Notes: generated from the letters alone by a model not told the origin. DNA of 64,000 nt from Tenodera sinensis (GCA_030765045.1 CM060961.1:139115564-139179563), one strand, 5' to 3'. Counted from the stretch's first letter, positions 1 through 11,654 are shown. Made by a program: numbers and translations.

Positions 1-52
1 TATCGAGTTATCGGGATTTTACTATAGTACGGATTCTACTATAGTACCAAAA
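1..52. repeat. Short tandem ctatagtac motif at window edge
   Basis: The motif ctatagtac occurs twice, at about 22-30 and 39-47, in a similar local context. The style resembles the subterminal repeats (attatagtac, attatcgtac) of the hAT derivative at 18428-19228, so this may be the end of a related element cut by the window edge. This is a weak inference. Confidence 0.3.
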
Positions 53-59
53 AAAGTGC

Positions 60-2100
60 TAACAGCATGTCCAAAGCATGTCTCGAAATAGGATAACCAA
101 AACCCTTCTGAACTGTCATCCACAAGATAAGACAGATTTGGGTCACCCAGGAAAGCAGCAGAGACAATTTTTCCTTGAGGCCGTAGTAATAATACGGCGT
201 GAGGCGTAACACCTAGAAGGGTGGCGATAAAAAATTACACAACATAATCCTGCTCAGTTGGTTATAAAATGTTGTTGGTTACGGCTTACTCCATTGTTTC
301 CTAGACTTCTAGTAGGGCTATTAATACAATCAGCCACACCTTACGTTACTTTTATCTCGCAAAACTGACACCTTTTCTGATAACACTATCGGAAAATTCA
401 AGTATTTTGTGTGCATGCTTTAATGTCATAAATATGTACTAATAAGACACCGGTGTTGTTACACAAGAAACTGCATACTTATACATAATTTTAGCTTATC
501 GTAAACGCGTGAAAACACATATTAATCTTCTTTTACATCGACCTCGTTAAGATTGTCTTACATTTTTGTTAGGAAATATAAATTATATGGTATAAAAAGC
601 TAAGCATTACTAATTTTTTTCCCAACTGTGGCACTACATTTTCCAAGTGGAATTCACTTTTCAGTCTTAGCTCAGCGAAAGGTACAGTTAATACATGTAA
701 TTTTAGAAGGTATATATATATGAAGTTAACTAGGAGGTCGAAATTAAAAGGCTTATAGTGTTTCAGGTCATCTTTAAGATACAATATCTCGAAGTAACAG
801 GCCTCGAGATTCAAAGAGAATAAGTTTAAGGTGAAGATGGTTCAATGGGCGTTCTGGTATTTCGGGAATACACTGTCGCCAATGTAGGTCGAAAATCCGT
901 GTTTCGAGTTATGTTTGATATTATCAATTTTACAGCTGAATTTACTGTCAACAGGTCTTGCTGCAATGTTTGCTCTATACTATTAAGCAGCTCTCTACTG
1001 GCGATAGCCCTTAGAACCAAACAATACAATATACATACTGGAAAACATGGTAGAGCACATATGTATTTTGGGTTTTGGGTTTAAGTGTCGTAATTGCTCG
1101 GCTCATTATATGGAAAAAGTCTAAGATGGTAAAGCTGCCATGAATTTGCAAGCAAATGAGGGCACCTGTTGCCGAGGAAAATGCATTAGTAATAACTAAT
1201 TGCTATGCCTAATTCGATGAACATAGGCATTTGTCATGTGTCAGAGAATTTGTGTAGAGAATTTGTCTCTTCTCGGCAATTACACCGAATTGAAGACCAC
1301 GAGACCCCTAAAGCCATCTAAACATACTTGGATGCATACCGCAACAATATAACCGCTACGTATACTCCATCCAATCTAGAAAGGACAGGTGTAAACAACT
1401 GTTTGGGCCATCTGCAGCACACATTTGAAGCGTGTATCAAAAGACAATGGTGGTTGAATAACCGTTTAATTTAAACACAGCTTAAATAATTAGCTTCTAT
1501 TTTTATTATGGTCCTGCGACCATTGGTATTTCCGCGTGTTTACTGCACACAGTTCTATCAATTTTGTTTATGTCGCGATCATTACTCAATGATAGCAGGT
1601 CAGAAGTGGCAAAGCGCTTAAGAGTGGTGCAAAGAACAATAATTATTAATGTGTTCAACCCTTTACTTGAGCACTTGATATTCTTGCTGTTAAGTATGTC
1701 ACTAAACTAACACTGGAAGTAACGGTGCGTTTGTAAACGCTGTCCAACCAAGTGGACAGATGTAGGCTTGGAAAACTATTCAAGCGATATCACCACTTTT
1801 GATCTGATTCTAATGTGGGATCGTGTTATTTCTCGAGAACTTCAATTAACACGTTAGCTTATACTAAGAAAAGGATATCATAACCTTTCTACATGTGTTC
1901 TTGAATTAGTTTATCAAGTGTAGAGGTATGTATTCCTTTCATACTCAGTGCTGATGCAGAGGAAACTTAGTTAATATAACATAGGGGGTTAACAATGATA
2001 GCTTCTTGAAACCCCAAACGTAAAACGCTTAGCAGCTATTAAGGGGGAAGAGGAGAAATTTCTCTATGCTTTATGGTAGGACCCATTCTGGGACTGGAAG
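60..2100. other. Unique AT-rich sequence, nothing recognised
   Basis: I see no transposon end, protein match, microsatellite or RNA gene here. The short open frames at 569-814, 826-1029 and 845-1084 overlap on opposite strands, lack recognisable motifs and are the length expected by chance. Confidence 0.5.
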
Positions 2101-2139
2101 GGAATTATAGTACCGTTGAGTCGGCTCTCATGTCACTAT

Positions 2140-2236
2140 GACCGAGCGGGCGCGCGTGCCCGCCCAGCCACATCCCCCACACCCAGCCCCACACGCCCAT
2201 ACACACACCCACACCCCCACAGCCACATACACACCG
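2140..2236. repeat. C-rich low-complexity tract (cacaccc-like)
   Basis: A run of irregular cacaccc and cccacac units. It produces a spurious cysteine/glycine-rich reverse reading frame that should not be taken as a gene. Confidence 0.75.
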
Positions 2237-2355
2237 GTTCGTGTATGATTGCTTTCTCGAGACTTCTAACATTATAGCAATTTTCACTGCCACATTCTTT
2301 TCACTATTATGAGACAGGACTGAGAAAAGCTCCATATCTTGGTGCAATTATAATA

Positions 2356-3053
2356 TAGGGTGTCCATAAAATACTGATATTTTAAAACTGACAATACGTC
2401 ACTCATGACACACCCGATGTCCCAAAATACGACCGACAAACATTGTGAGCTGATAGATAACATTATTTTAAACACATTTTGTTAAGGATCTTTTTTTTTT
2501 TTCCTTTGCTAGAAGAGTTAATGTCATAGATTACTGCCTCCCAACCTGTTTAAATATTTACGGAAAAATCAACAATGTAAGTTAATATTGCACTTATCTT
2601 AGTAAACACAGAACACAGAAATAAAGCAAACATCTAATTGTTTACAGTTAATCAGCTTTGCTATTCAAAATTAGACCGACAAACTTTTAAACCAGAGAAA
2701 TGGACGATGTCTTTGCGAGAGTACGGCAGAATAGGGCAAGCCGATGCACTCTTTGTGTTAATCGCAATGGGCGTGCGTTCCAAAATTTTCTTTGAATGGT
2801 AAAGCTGTGATTATCTGTAAATAATTAGATGTTTGTATTTTGTTTCTGTGTTTATTTCTTGGATTAAGATTGTGTGCCTTACTAAGATAACTGCAATACT
2901 AATTTGCATTGTTGATTTTGCCTCAATACTTAAACTGGGGGAGGTGGGGGAAGGTGACATCAACGCGCAAAACAACTTTCCTTAACAGAAAGTGTTTAAA
3001 ATAACGTTATCTATCAGCTCCCAAAGTTATTCGGTCTAATTTGGGACACCCTA
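2356..3053. mobile_element. Palindromic MITE with long inverted arms and TA flanks
   Basis: The left end tagggtgtcc is mirrored by ggacacccta at the right end, and both are flanked by TA. The arms match for hundreds of bases: gagctgatagataac near 2443 is the reverse complement of gttatctatcagctc near 3006, and the block around 2560-2670 mirrors 2790-2930 with small indels. A loop of about 100 bp (roughly 2680-2785) separates the arms. TA target duplication with long inverted repeats and no ORF suggests a non-autonomous Tc1/mariner-type MITE. The right end lies about 20 bp from a mariner-like transposase tail, but that tail is oriented so that this end is not its own terminus. Confidence 0.85.
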
Positions 3054-3070
3054 TATATTATATTTTTTTA

Positions 3071-3277
3071 CTATACCTCATAGACATTGAATGTGGCCCC
3101 CAAGAATGCCGCTGCATACATATCAAGGCGATATTCCCATTCAAGCCACACATGCTTCAACATATCCGACAAAATGAGCTGGATGGCAGCAGTGATACGA
3201 AGTTGGAAGTTCTTGCAGGTTTTAGGCTCTGGGGATAGATACAATCCTTCATGTAATCCCATAAAAATAAGACACAA
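3071..3277 (-). pseudogene. Tc1/mariner-like transposase C-terminal fragment
   Basis: Read on the minus strand, the frame contains a stretch resembling the C-terminal tail of insect mariner-like transposases: LRITAAIQ, then SDMLKHVW and EYRLD. Intact relatives of this tail have a DML..VW.E.EYRLDVCR pattern. The catalytic DDE core is absent: upstream sequence (above 3277) gives no recognisable transposase in any frame. The original VCRVTNGAH-like end is also degraded. This is a short fossil, probably unexpressed. The family assignment rests on memory of the tail motif and not on a catalytic residue. Confidence 0.55.
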
Positions 3278-3279
3278 AT

Positions 3280-4284
3280 CGTTAGCTCAGGCAACCTCGC
3301 CGACCGCTTGTAGAAGACTGAAAAATAAGTTTTCCTGACTAATTTTCATTATCCTTCATTTGTACCAATAAATGTTCCCAGAGGTCTAACAGTTTTGCAG
3401 GGTCATACGCTTTCATCTAATGCAGCAACTGCAGTTTGTACGGGTGAAGCTTCAGTTGCACACGCCGATCTTAAATATAGCGGATTAAGGGATGTTGAAC
3501 TGCTGACTAGCTCTAGGGACAGACTTTTTAAGACTATTGCACATATTATTTGCGCATTTCTTGCACAACTCCCGCATTGAGAGAATGTCCCCTGAATCGT
3601 CTTTTCTTTGATGACATACGCAGCAACGATCCACAAAACCATGTTACCACTTTAAAATTGACAGCTTGTGTTGAAACCTTCACCAAAAAGCACGCTGACA
3701 TTCAAAAGAAAAACTCAAATATTTCAAATTTTTGTGCATGTCTATAATGGACAACAATGGACAAGATCGTAGGAATCGCAGGAATCAAATACTAAATTAA
3801 ATTCACTCACATTTGTAATTGTCCATATGGGTCTACTGTTGGATATTTAGCAGGCAGGCTACATGTGAATATTTGCTTATAAAATTATGTTGGTATTAAA
3901 GACGTTTTAAGGAGTTACGGCAAACCCACAACAACGTAGCTGGTGTGTTTTAAAACATCATAACACGCAGAGTCTAGTCTTTTAACCAATAATCCCCTAA
4001 ACCCCAGTGTACAAGGCAGATATTTGAGACATGAAGGAAAATGTAATGCTAGAAATTTGGGAAATTTTTTAAATCATTTTTAGTCCTGAAGATGGCCATG
4101 GAGTGTATAATGGCCGAAAGCTCGACCTTCTTAAATTTAACACGGCTGATCACCCGTGAAACTCTGATCACTAACGTTCGCCGTGAAAGCTTCAAATCTT
4201 ACATTGTATTTGGGTTGTTGGTTGTTTTAAGTTCTGAATCTGACAAGTCGTGCAAAATACGCTAGGCTAGTAGCATAAGTCTAG
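3280..4284. other. Unassigned sequence with a hammerhead-like core motif
   Basis: Mostly featureless AT-rich sequence. Overlapping short open frames at 3395-3747 show no motif. The only structured element is the motif at 4085-4126, listed separately. Confidence 0.4.
4085..4126 (+). other. Hammerhead-core-like motif CTGAAGA...GAAA
   Basis: CTGAAGA (4086-4092) is followed by a 5-bp stem (ggcca 4094-4098 with tggcc 4111-4115) and GAAA (4116-4119). This matches the CUGANGA-stem II-GAAA core of hammerhead ribozymes, which occur in Penelope-like retroelements. I cannot find a convincing stem III partner plus cleavage triplet upstream, so activity is not supported. It may instead be a degenerate transposon tail. 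Confidence 0.3.
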
Positions 4285-4288
4285 ACGG

Positions 4289-4417
4289 ACGGACAGACGA
4301 ACCAACGAACGAACAAAAGAAGGAAGGAGGGACTGAAGGAGGGAAAGAAAGAAAGAAGGAAACAAAGAAAGAAAGAAACAAATAAACAAAGGAACAAACA
4401 AAGAAACAAACAAACGT
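4289..4417. repeat. Degenerate purine-rich tetranucleotide repeat
   Basis: A gradient of units: gacg/gaac, then gaag/gaaa, then caaa/gaaa. It is imperfect throughout and lies about 130 bp upstream of an R1 copy. Confidence 0.8.
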
Positions 4418-4544
4418 CATGTTTCTCCATTCACATTACTTTCTCTATACAGGTTTAAAACAATCTCTTCTGGAAAGGCTTGCTGGCCTATTTACTTCTT
4501 ATTACGCCAAATAAACTCATTACTAATTTACACATTTCTTTTAG

Positions 4545-4935
4545 GACAAAGTATGTGACATACAACATACATTTCATTTGTCATAAAAATATCTCAAGTA
4601 TATGGCATTTTAATCGAAAACATTTGAGCCATTTTCAAGAAAATAAACTTTACAAAAAATTTTCCATGTAAAGGTTAGTTTGGGGTGGGGCTATTTTCTT
4701 CAAAATCTTCACGTCGCATCCTTAAAAGACGTTGAACTTAAATACCAACTTTGGTTTTAAACCGACTTTTCGTTTCCGAGCTATGCTGTCCACAAACTGA
4801 CAGACACACGGACCTTTTTCTAAAATGCTTTTCTTGGATTCAGGGAGCCTCAAAACATATTTCCGACGAAATCTCGACATCGAATTTTTGGGAGGAAAAA
4901 GGAATATCTACATTTTTGTATGATAAGAGTTGTCC
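4545..4935 (+). mobile_element. R1 interspersed repeat, partial copy
   Basis: R1 landmarks in order: cataaaaatatctcaagtat, ccattttcaagaaaat, a purine-rich block with tcttcaaaatcttcacgtcg, accaactttggttttaaacc, an acagacacacgg seed where other copies have long CA tracts, cctcaaaacatatttccg, and atcgaatttttggg. Only the 3' half of R1 is present. A second, more diverged R1 half follows directly. Confidence 0.8.
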
Positions 4936-5345
4936 AGTTCTTATGGTTTACCAATTATATATAAATCATTCAGTTTGAAAAGGACATCAGAGCGTATTTT
5001 TAGAAAAAGTTTAGCTATACATTTCATTGGTGATGCAAATATCTTAAACATATGATGTTTCATGTAAAAGCTAGTTTAGGTGGGTGATTTTTTTAAAAAA
5101 TGTTCGTGGAGCATTCTCGGAAGTTATTACTCTTCAACATCAAATTTAGTACTTACAGGACTGTTCATTTTTAAGCTATTCTATTAAGACACTCATACAG
5201 AGACCTTTTTAAAACAAATCCCCTGACGGGGGAATTCAGAGTCTCGAAAAGTGTATTTCTGGTGGTATTGAATTTTTGGCTGAAATGCAATACTTCCGCT
5301 TTAGGTAAGCAGTAACGACAGTAAAAACTCCCGAGTTTGTTAGGG
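4905..5345 (+). mobile_element. R1 interspersed repeat, second tandem partial copy
   Basis: It restarts the R1 order (aaggaatatctacatttttg, then tgtccagttcttatggttta), passes through gcaaatatcttaaacatatg, and ends with ttgaatttttggctgaaatg and a gtaaaaactccc end. It is more diverged than its neighbour. The two lie head to tail. Confidence 0.75.
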
Positions 5346-6425
5346 ACATTCGAAACACGTTAGTAATGTAACGATACCTTTCCCTCCTTTACTGCACCAT
5401 ACGGTGGCCCATCAAAGTGACTGGAGTATATGACCCTAAAGCTATACCACCACTGGTAGAATTGGTTGTAAATCACCCTCTCCAGCCCTTTCGGCTAGCA
5501 CTACCGACCCGAATCTCATTACTTTACCTTGACTGCTGGAAGTGGGATACGCCCACATAGGATGTTATCAAGGAACTAAATGGGGCTTGCATATAAATAA
5601 TAAGCACATAACAGAGGGGTGCGGTAAGGTCTCGTTATTCCTACTTAGACGTAAAAACACAAATGATAAGAGATCGTATTCGCAGAAAACGGTCTTAAAG
5701 AATTCCTGAGAAATATGTTTTGAAGATTTTTGAATGCGATAAATTACCAATATATCCCTAATAGTCTGGAATAATTTTAAAAAAGTTCTATTTATTTTCC
5801 ACTTAGCTCTGTTTTAAGAGCTTATCACATTCTTATTTAACCCACTTAGTTCATGTTTGAAGGGCTTATCACCTTTCCTGCCCAATGACAAAATTTGGAG
5901 CCAGTATCTTTGGTATTTGTTGGGTTTGTAAGAGTTAACTTCGGTTTCTTAAGCTTACAGGTGCGTGAAGTTTTAAGGCATTTTTATTATAATGTACACC
6001 CAATTTGATGCCCTGGGTAGTTGTGTTCCTCGCTTTAACCGATTAAGTTAGGAATCCGAGATAAGAAGTAACTTTATAAGGCCACAAGTATACATCGTGA
6101 GCCATCGGTTTCAAATCCTAAATTAAATTGGGTTAAAAACATACTTTTTTCGGAAGGCGTCCTTTGTCCATGAATCGTCGTTCCACCTCATTGTATGTTC
6201 TACTGTTGTTTCATTAATATTATAAATACATTATTTCTTATTTTAGTATTGCTGGTCTTGCCAGTTCTTCTACGATCCGCTGCATTACTTTTGTCAAGAT
6301 CCAGAATTCAGAACTGTATGGGAACGTTGAGATAAACTTAGATATCCTTATCGAAATGTACTCAGTTGATTACAAATATGATCAAATCTTGTTTATGATC
6401 CCAATAGAAGGGGTATTTAGAAAAA
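5346..6425. other. Unassigned AT-rich sequence
   Basis: No transposon end or coding motif recognised. A ggtttcaaatcct string near 6109 is weakly B-box-like but no tRNA-like fold or A box accompanies it. Confidence 0.4.
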
Positions 6426-6426
6426 G

Positions 6427-6427
<1 letters not shown>

Positions 6428-6508
<81 letters not shown>
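6428..6508. repeat. (GT)n microsatellite
   Basis: About 40 near-perfect GT units. Read-through gives Cys/Val or Thr/His frames that are artefacts. The preceding tatttagaaaaaga resembles the sequence just before the microsatellite in minus-strand R1 copies, but no R1 homology follows. Confidence 0.95.
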
Positions 6509-6509
<1 letters not shown>

Positions 6510-7070
6510 CGCGTGTGTGTTTGGGAGAGAAAGTGATATTTCACCGATTAAAAAGCGAAAGAACATCCGCACTAACACTTACAGTAGAAAATGTGCTACT
6601 GCTTTTTATGTTGGTAACATGTCATTTGAAACGTTTTCCTAAGGTAGTTTTTAATTTAATTTCTTTTTTCAAAAATTAACTTTCCCGAATATGCTGCTCT
6701 GTTCGCTTGCCCCAAAACTCGAGAATTTGCCACATCCAGAATTGTGTACAGACATGACCACAAATTTCTCATGGCAGTTCAGAGACTCATTGTTGTCGAT
6801 GTCTATCATGCACGATTTACTCGGACAATGTCAAAAATCTTGAATCCGCACACGCTCACGTTGGCAGACGTTGTCATTCTGTAACACCAGCCAGTTTAAA
6901 TTCCTCGTCCAGAATTGTATCATATGGAAGGCTATTGTATCTCGAGCAGTTTGATGAGAGACTGTGCACCACAAAGCGTTTTTAGCAAGGTGCTAAAGAA
7001 ATACTTACTGAGAAGCAAACGAATACTCTCCTAGTTAGTGTCGAAGCTGCCTGAACTGAAGACCTATCAC

Positions 7071-9265
7071 TAGGGCTAGGAAGTTCATGCATTTGCATGG
7101 TTTTTCATAGGGGTTAAAAACGTGTGCTTTTACATTATGTGCACCAATTATGGAATTTTCACTTATTTGGGCATGATTTTATGGTGTATATAACTGCATA
7201 CTTTCATCATTTTTGATAAATGCATATTATTTCAATATTATAGCCCCTATATTGCATATTTTAATGATTTTTATGGTTTTTTATTATTGTTTTCCATCTG
7301 TATAATATTTTTCACATTGGTAGTATTGCACATGATGATGCAACTCGCGAGGTGGCGAGAACTAATGCTGAGTCACGGTGTCATGTAGTGAACCCCCTAT
7401 TTCCATCCTTTCATTATATGTATGTGCGTAGAGAATGATCAGTGCGCTATCTGAGAGGTTTATAGTAGCAAAGATAAAGTGCAGGTCAACGTTTTACCTT
7501 TTGAGCAGAACGATTATAGCAACGCTTGCCTGTCCACCAGTAGTTGTATCGTGGTCTTCAAACGAAACAGTGTTGTGAACTGGTTCCCACCAAATTAAAT
7601 TAGGCGTATAAAATGTTAAAAGCTATTCAAATGTCGAAAATAAAACCAAATTCAAGAGCTAGATTAATTAATTTACAGAAAGAGTTTTCGGGTGATTTAA
7701 TATCTACAGATAATAGTTTTGTGGAGCGTGTGAGAAAAATGTAGGGAGTGAGAAAATATTTCAAACGGTTCAGCACATAAACCAGCAAAACATAAGGAGA
7801 ATTTAATCAGAAAACTCGCAAACAAGGAACCTGATCTAAAACATCTAGTATAGTGTTTAGGAAGTGGATTACTGAAATTTCCTATGACTTGCACAGTTTT
7901 AGCTGCTGATACTCCCTTTCTTGCCAAGTACACTCGACAACATGTGCCTGAAGAAAGTACACTGCGTAAGACTTATGTAGGACATTGTTACAATAACGTA
8001 TTGTCAAATATACAAAATGAATTAGTGGATCAGTTTGTGTGGTTGTCTGTTGATGAAACTGCTTATTCTGAGCGCCGTTCTATTGCTAATACAATCGTGG
8101 ATCCTTTAAATAATGAACAAAAGACTACACCTTATCTTCTTAATGTGTGCGAATTGTCGGTCACTAACATTGTAACTATGACCCAGTTTGTGATGGACCC
8201 TTTGAAATTACTATGGCCATGTGGAATCAAATACGACCGGCTACTTCTATTTGTTGCTGATGCAGGTCCTTATATGATAAAATCAGGACAAACTCTGAAA
8301 GATATCTCTCCTAACTTAATTCATATAACTTGTTTGGAACACGCTCTTCATCGCATTTCTAAGACAATATGCGATTCTTTCCCGTTGGTAAACAGATTTG
8401 TGTCCAGTACAAAGAGAATTTTTTGTTAAATCTCCTAAAAGAGTTAAGTTGTTTATATCAAGAGGCACCTAATATCTGCTTCCTCGTGCACCAGTGTTAA
8501 CTCGATGGGGAACATGGGTCGATGCAGTTTTATATTATGCTGAGCACATAGAAATAGTCGAAGAGGTTGTTAATTTCTTGGACTCGAAAGATGCTTCTTC
8601 AAAGAAACTCTGCAAAATATTCTGTCAGGCACTGGGTTAAAAGAGGATCTTAGTTTCATATCTGCCCATTTTTCTTTCTTACCAACAGCCATAAAGGCAT
8701 TGGAAGCTGTAGGATCTCCTTTGCATGAATCACTTACTGTCTTTGTAAAAACAATATGTGACCTAAGTTCTGCTCCTGGTAGCATAGGACAAAAAATAAA
8801 AGAGAAAGTGAATTATTTAATTTCAAAAAATTCTGGTTATAAACAGATGTGCGATATTCGAGACATCCTCGAAAGAAAACCATCTGTCACACCAAGAGAC
8901 TCGACTCTCTCTGTAAAGCAGTTAACGTCATTTGAATATGCCCCTATAGCATCTTGTGATGTAGAGAAGTTTTTCACGTTACAAAAGTGTTTTGCGAGAC
9001 AACATACGATGTTTTACAGTTGAAAATTTGTGCAAAGTGTTGGTTGTGAACTGCAATTTGGCAGTTAATACTACCACTTCTGCTTCAATCTCTAAAGAAT
9101 CAGCTAACTTTATTTATTATTTATACTAACTCGTCTTATCTACTGCAAAGGGACATCAATCGTTTTAATTAAATAGTGCATATTTCCTGGCATATTTTCA
9201 AGTTTTTAAGAGCATATTTGCATGCATATGTCAGTGTTTTTTAGTGCATGAACTTCCCGAACCGA
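7071..9265 (+). mobile_element. Decayed autonomous hAT transposon
   Basis: The left end (ggctaggaagttcatgca at 7074-7091) and the right end (tgcatgaacttcccgaacc at 9245-9263) are inverted repeats. Inside both ends are many tgcatatt-type subterminal motifs, usual for hAT elements. The interior carries a frameshifted hAT transposase on the plus strand. I could not identify an 8-bp target duplication; the right end directly abuts the foldback element, which may have removed or displaced it. Confidence 0.8.
7613..9045 (+). pseudogene. hAT transposase pseudogene (CGGBP1-like class)
   Basis: A remnant of a cut-and-paste transposase. The N-terminal part (about 7613-7880) keeps traces of a zinc-finger-like start (RLINLQKEF...) but is split by stops and frameshifts. 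The central part is open from 7884 to 8429 and contains WLSVDET, LLLFVADAGPYM and CLEHALHRI, matching the RNase-H-like core of this hAT class; the D residues of VDET and VADAG fit the first two catalytic positions. After a stop at 8427, another frame continues with APVLTRWGTWVDAVLYYAEH. The last piece (about 8700-9023) holds YAPIASCDVEKFF, where the E would be the third catalytic residue. At least three frame breaks make it non-functional. It sits between matching hAT ends. I recognise the family from conserved motifs; no alignment was run. Confidence 0.85.
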
Positions 9266-10245
9266 CAAGGGACACCTTTGACCTCGAACGCTCGGAACCT
9301 CATGAAAACGGGCTTAGCATAACAATTAATCATAAACAAAACCGTAGTCTGTGTTATTTCCATGTAAAAAGTTGCATTCTACTTCAAGTGACATTTTAAT
9401 ACAGAGAAACAAAGTACCAAGATATCAATACCATAGGAGGGAAATTATTTGTAACTCAATGACGTCAGTGTATCATTACGTTTTCAATCAACAGTGCCAA
9501 AAACCCTCTGCTTAAATTATTTATAATAGCGCAAAATACACATACACACATCTGATAGTGCTCACATTAGTCCTCAAAGTGCAGATGCGGAATTTTGATG
9601 AAGTGGTTAAAACAAAGTGGAAGAGAACAATGCGCACACCTCATTAAAGCCGCATTATCACATTCCATATCACTTTCTCATCACGCAGTCCAATATTAAA
9701 ACCCACACTAATTATATTTGCAAATGATGGTATGAGGTATGGGAATATATGATAAATGATACTATGACATTGACATACCCATAACATCATTTGCAAATAT
9801 AATTAGTGTCGATTTTGATATTGGACTGCGTGAATGAGAAAGTGATATGGAATGCGATAATGCGGTTTTAATGAGGTGTGCGCATTGTTCTCTTCCACTT
9901 TGTTTTAACCACTTCGTAGAAATTCCGCATCTGCACTTTGAGCACTAATGGAAGCACTATCAGATGTGTAGTAGGTGTATTTAGCGGTACTATAAATAAT
10001 ATAAGCAGAGGGTTTTTGGCACTGTTGATTGAAAATGTAATGATACACTGACGTCATTGAATTACAAATAATTTCCCACTTATGGTACTGATACCTTGGT
10101 ACTCTGGTTCTCTCTATTAAAATGTCACTTGAAGTAGAATGCAACTTTTTTGCATGGAAATGACACTTTTTTTATAACGATTGATTGTTATTCTAAGCCC
10201 GTTTTCATGAGGTTCCGAGCGTTCGAGGTCAAAGGTGTCCCTTGT
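9265..10245. mobile_element. Foldback element, near-perfect ~1-kb palindrome
   Basis: Two arms of about 470 bp are inverted copies of each other. The outer ends read acaagggacacctttgacct on the left and its mirror on the right (10226-10245); the block gagcgttcgaggtc is shared. The arms close on a loop of roughly 40 bp near 9740-9777. Arm identity is high (short substitutions and a few small indels), so this is a young or gene-converted foldback/MITE. There is no credible ORF. It lies exactly between the right end of the hAT element and the tail of a SINE. Confidence 0.9.
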
Positions 10246-10530
10246 GAGTTTTATTTATGGATGCCCTTTAACTGTTTTCAGCGTCCCATTCTATATTGGA
10301 AATTAATGATTGCTTGAAGTTGCTCAGATGCCTCCTGCTCAGGTTTTAGTTTTATTTGCTAAATCTAGGACACGGAATATCAGCTGTACTCCCCTTCTAA
10401 AAGAAGCCATGTTAAGAATTTTTACCTCCGAAAAACTCCGTCACCATCCTCCGGGTTTGAACCCGTGACCTCGATAACTAGGTGCTAGCATGATATATCT
10501 AAGGACAACACCTATCACGCAGGACGAGGA
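10246..10530 (-). mobile_element. tRNA-derived SINE, type C, reverse strand
   Basis: On the minus strand it has a B box (ggttcaaaccc) after gaggtcacgg, a body with ttagcaca/cttctttt-like blocks, and a tail of ccataaataaaactc. The same order occurs on the plus strand at 53205-53478. The A-box side (gatatatcatgctagcacc) is degraded. Its tail touches the foldback element. Confidence 0.8.
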
Positions 10531-11650
10531 CGCAAGCCGAGGATTTGGAAACACTCCTAAATTCTTCCTTGATAGACTGTTACTATCCCAGCTGCTTCAA
10601 AACCCAAAACTTTCGACAACGCAGGAGGTGGCATAGAAATTTCGGCTGCGTATGAAACTTAAAATGATTTTCTGAGCTGAGAAAAGTGATGTACCTTATA
10701 AAGTTATAACAAAGGAGCCTTCACAATGTCAAAAGATTAGGTAAGATCAAAGGCATACGCCAGGGAGTTGAGGATATACGCCCGAGACATGGGTGCAGGA
10801 AGGCAGTCATTGAAAGTATGTTAGTAGGCGGGAACAACAAACTACGGACAGTACGTCTCCGTATTCCAGGGAGAGAAAAAACAGCCACGGAGTCTAGCTG
10901 GTCGTCTCTTTAGAGATCAACCAGATCAGCATTGGGGAACTGGTACACTCTGAGCCCAGCCCGCTCATGCCTTGAAAAGATAATTGTAAGTATAAGCATA
11001 TAGGAAAACGAGGGTCGCTCAAGCTATTTCACGAGTTCCCCAGCCCTGAACTAGGGTGAGAAGGACTTGGAGGATACAGTGACGACCTTCTCCACTACGT
11101 ATTTCAGCAGCCATGAATGTATCGCTCTATCCAGACATGTCAACCCAGGCGCAATTTCATGACCCGGTCAGTACTTTGGGCATGAGGCGCTCCGAGATAG
11201 ATTCTGGTATACACACAGGTAGCGGAGGCGTTAGGCAAAACATGAGTGTACACATTTCGAAGGAAAAATCAAGTCAACTCTTCTTTTTATTGTGTTTCTT
11301 TTTGTTTTTATGATCATAAAGTTTTAACATGAATTACAATAAACAACGTAATTATTAAAAACAAATTAATATTCCAAAAACAAAAAAGCATTAAATACAC
11401 AAAAGATGAGGAACATTTATATAACTTTTAACTTTACAAGTCAAAAGAAAACCAATTGCTTCTGTAACATAAACTAAAAATATATCTACATTAAAACCTT
11501 TACTAGTGGTCGCACTTTGAATCTAACGACGCACTTATTATGTGCAGTTTATACTTTTCCCCCATCTTAATATGTGGGTAAACATTAGTTATAGAAGCAA
11601 GCCTAGATTCCTTCTGTTTTGCGGTGAGCCCTTACGTGGTTGTTTTTAAA
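10531..11650. other. Unassigned sequence
   Basis: No repeat or coding match recognised. The 66-codon plus-strand frame at 11113-11313 ends in a Phe/Leu run from a T-rich tract and has no motif. Confidence 0.4.
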
Positions 11651-11654
11651 CAAT

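Noticed and set aside
6356..6679. 107-codon Cys/Val frame
   Set aside because: GT microsatellite read-through; similar frames at 15636, 20917, 23076, 47271, 54805 and 55070 are also artefacts.
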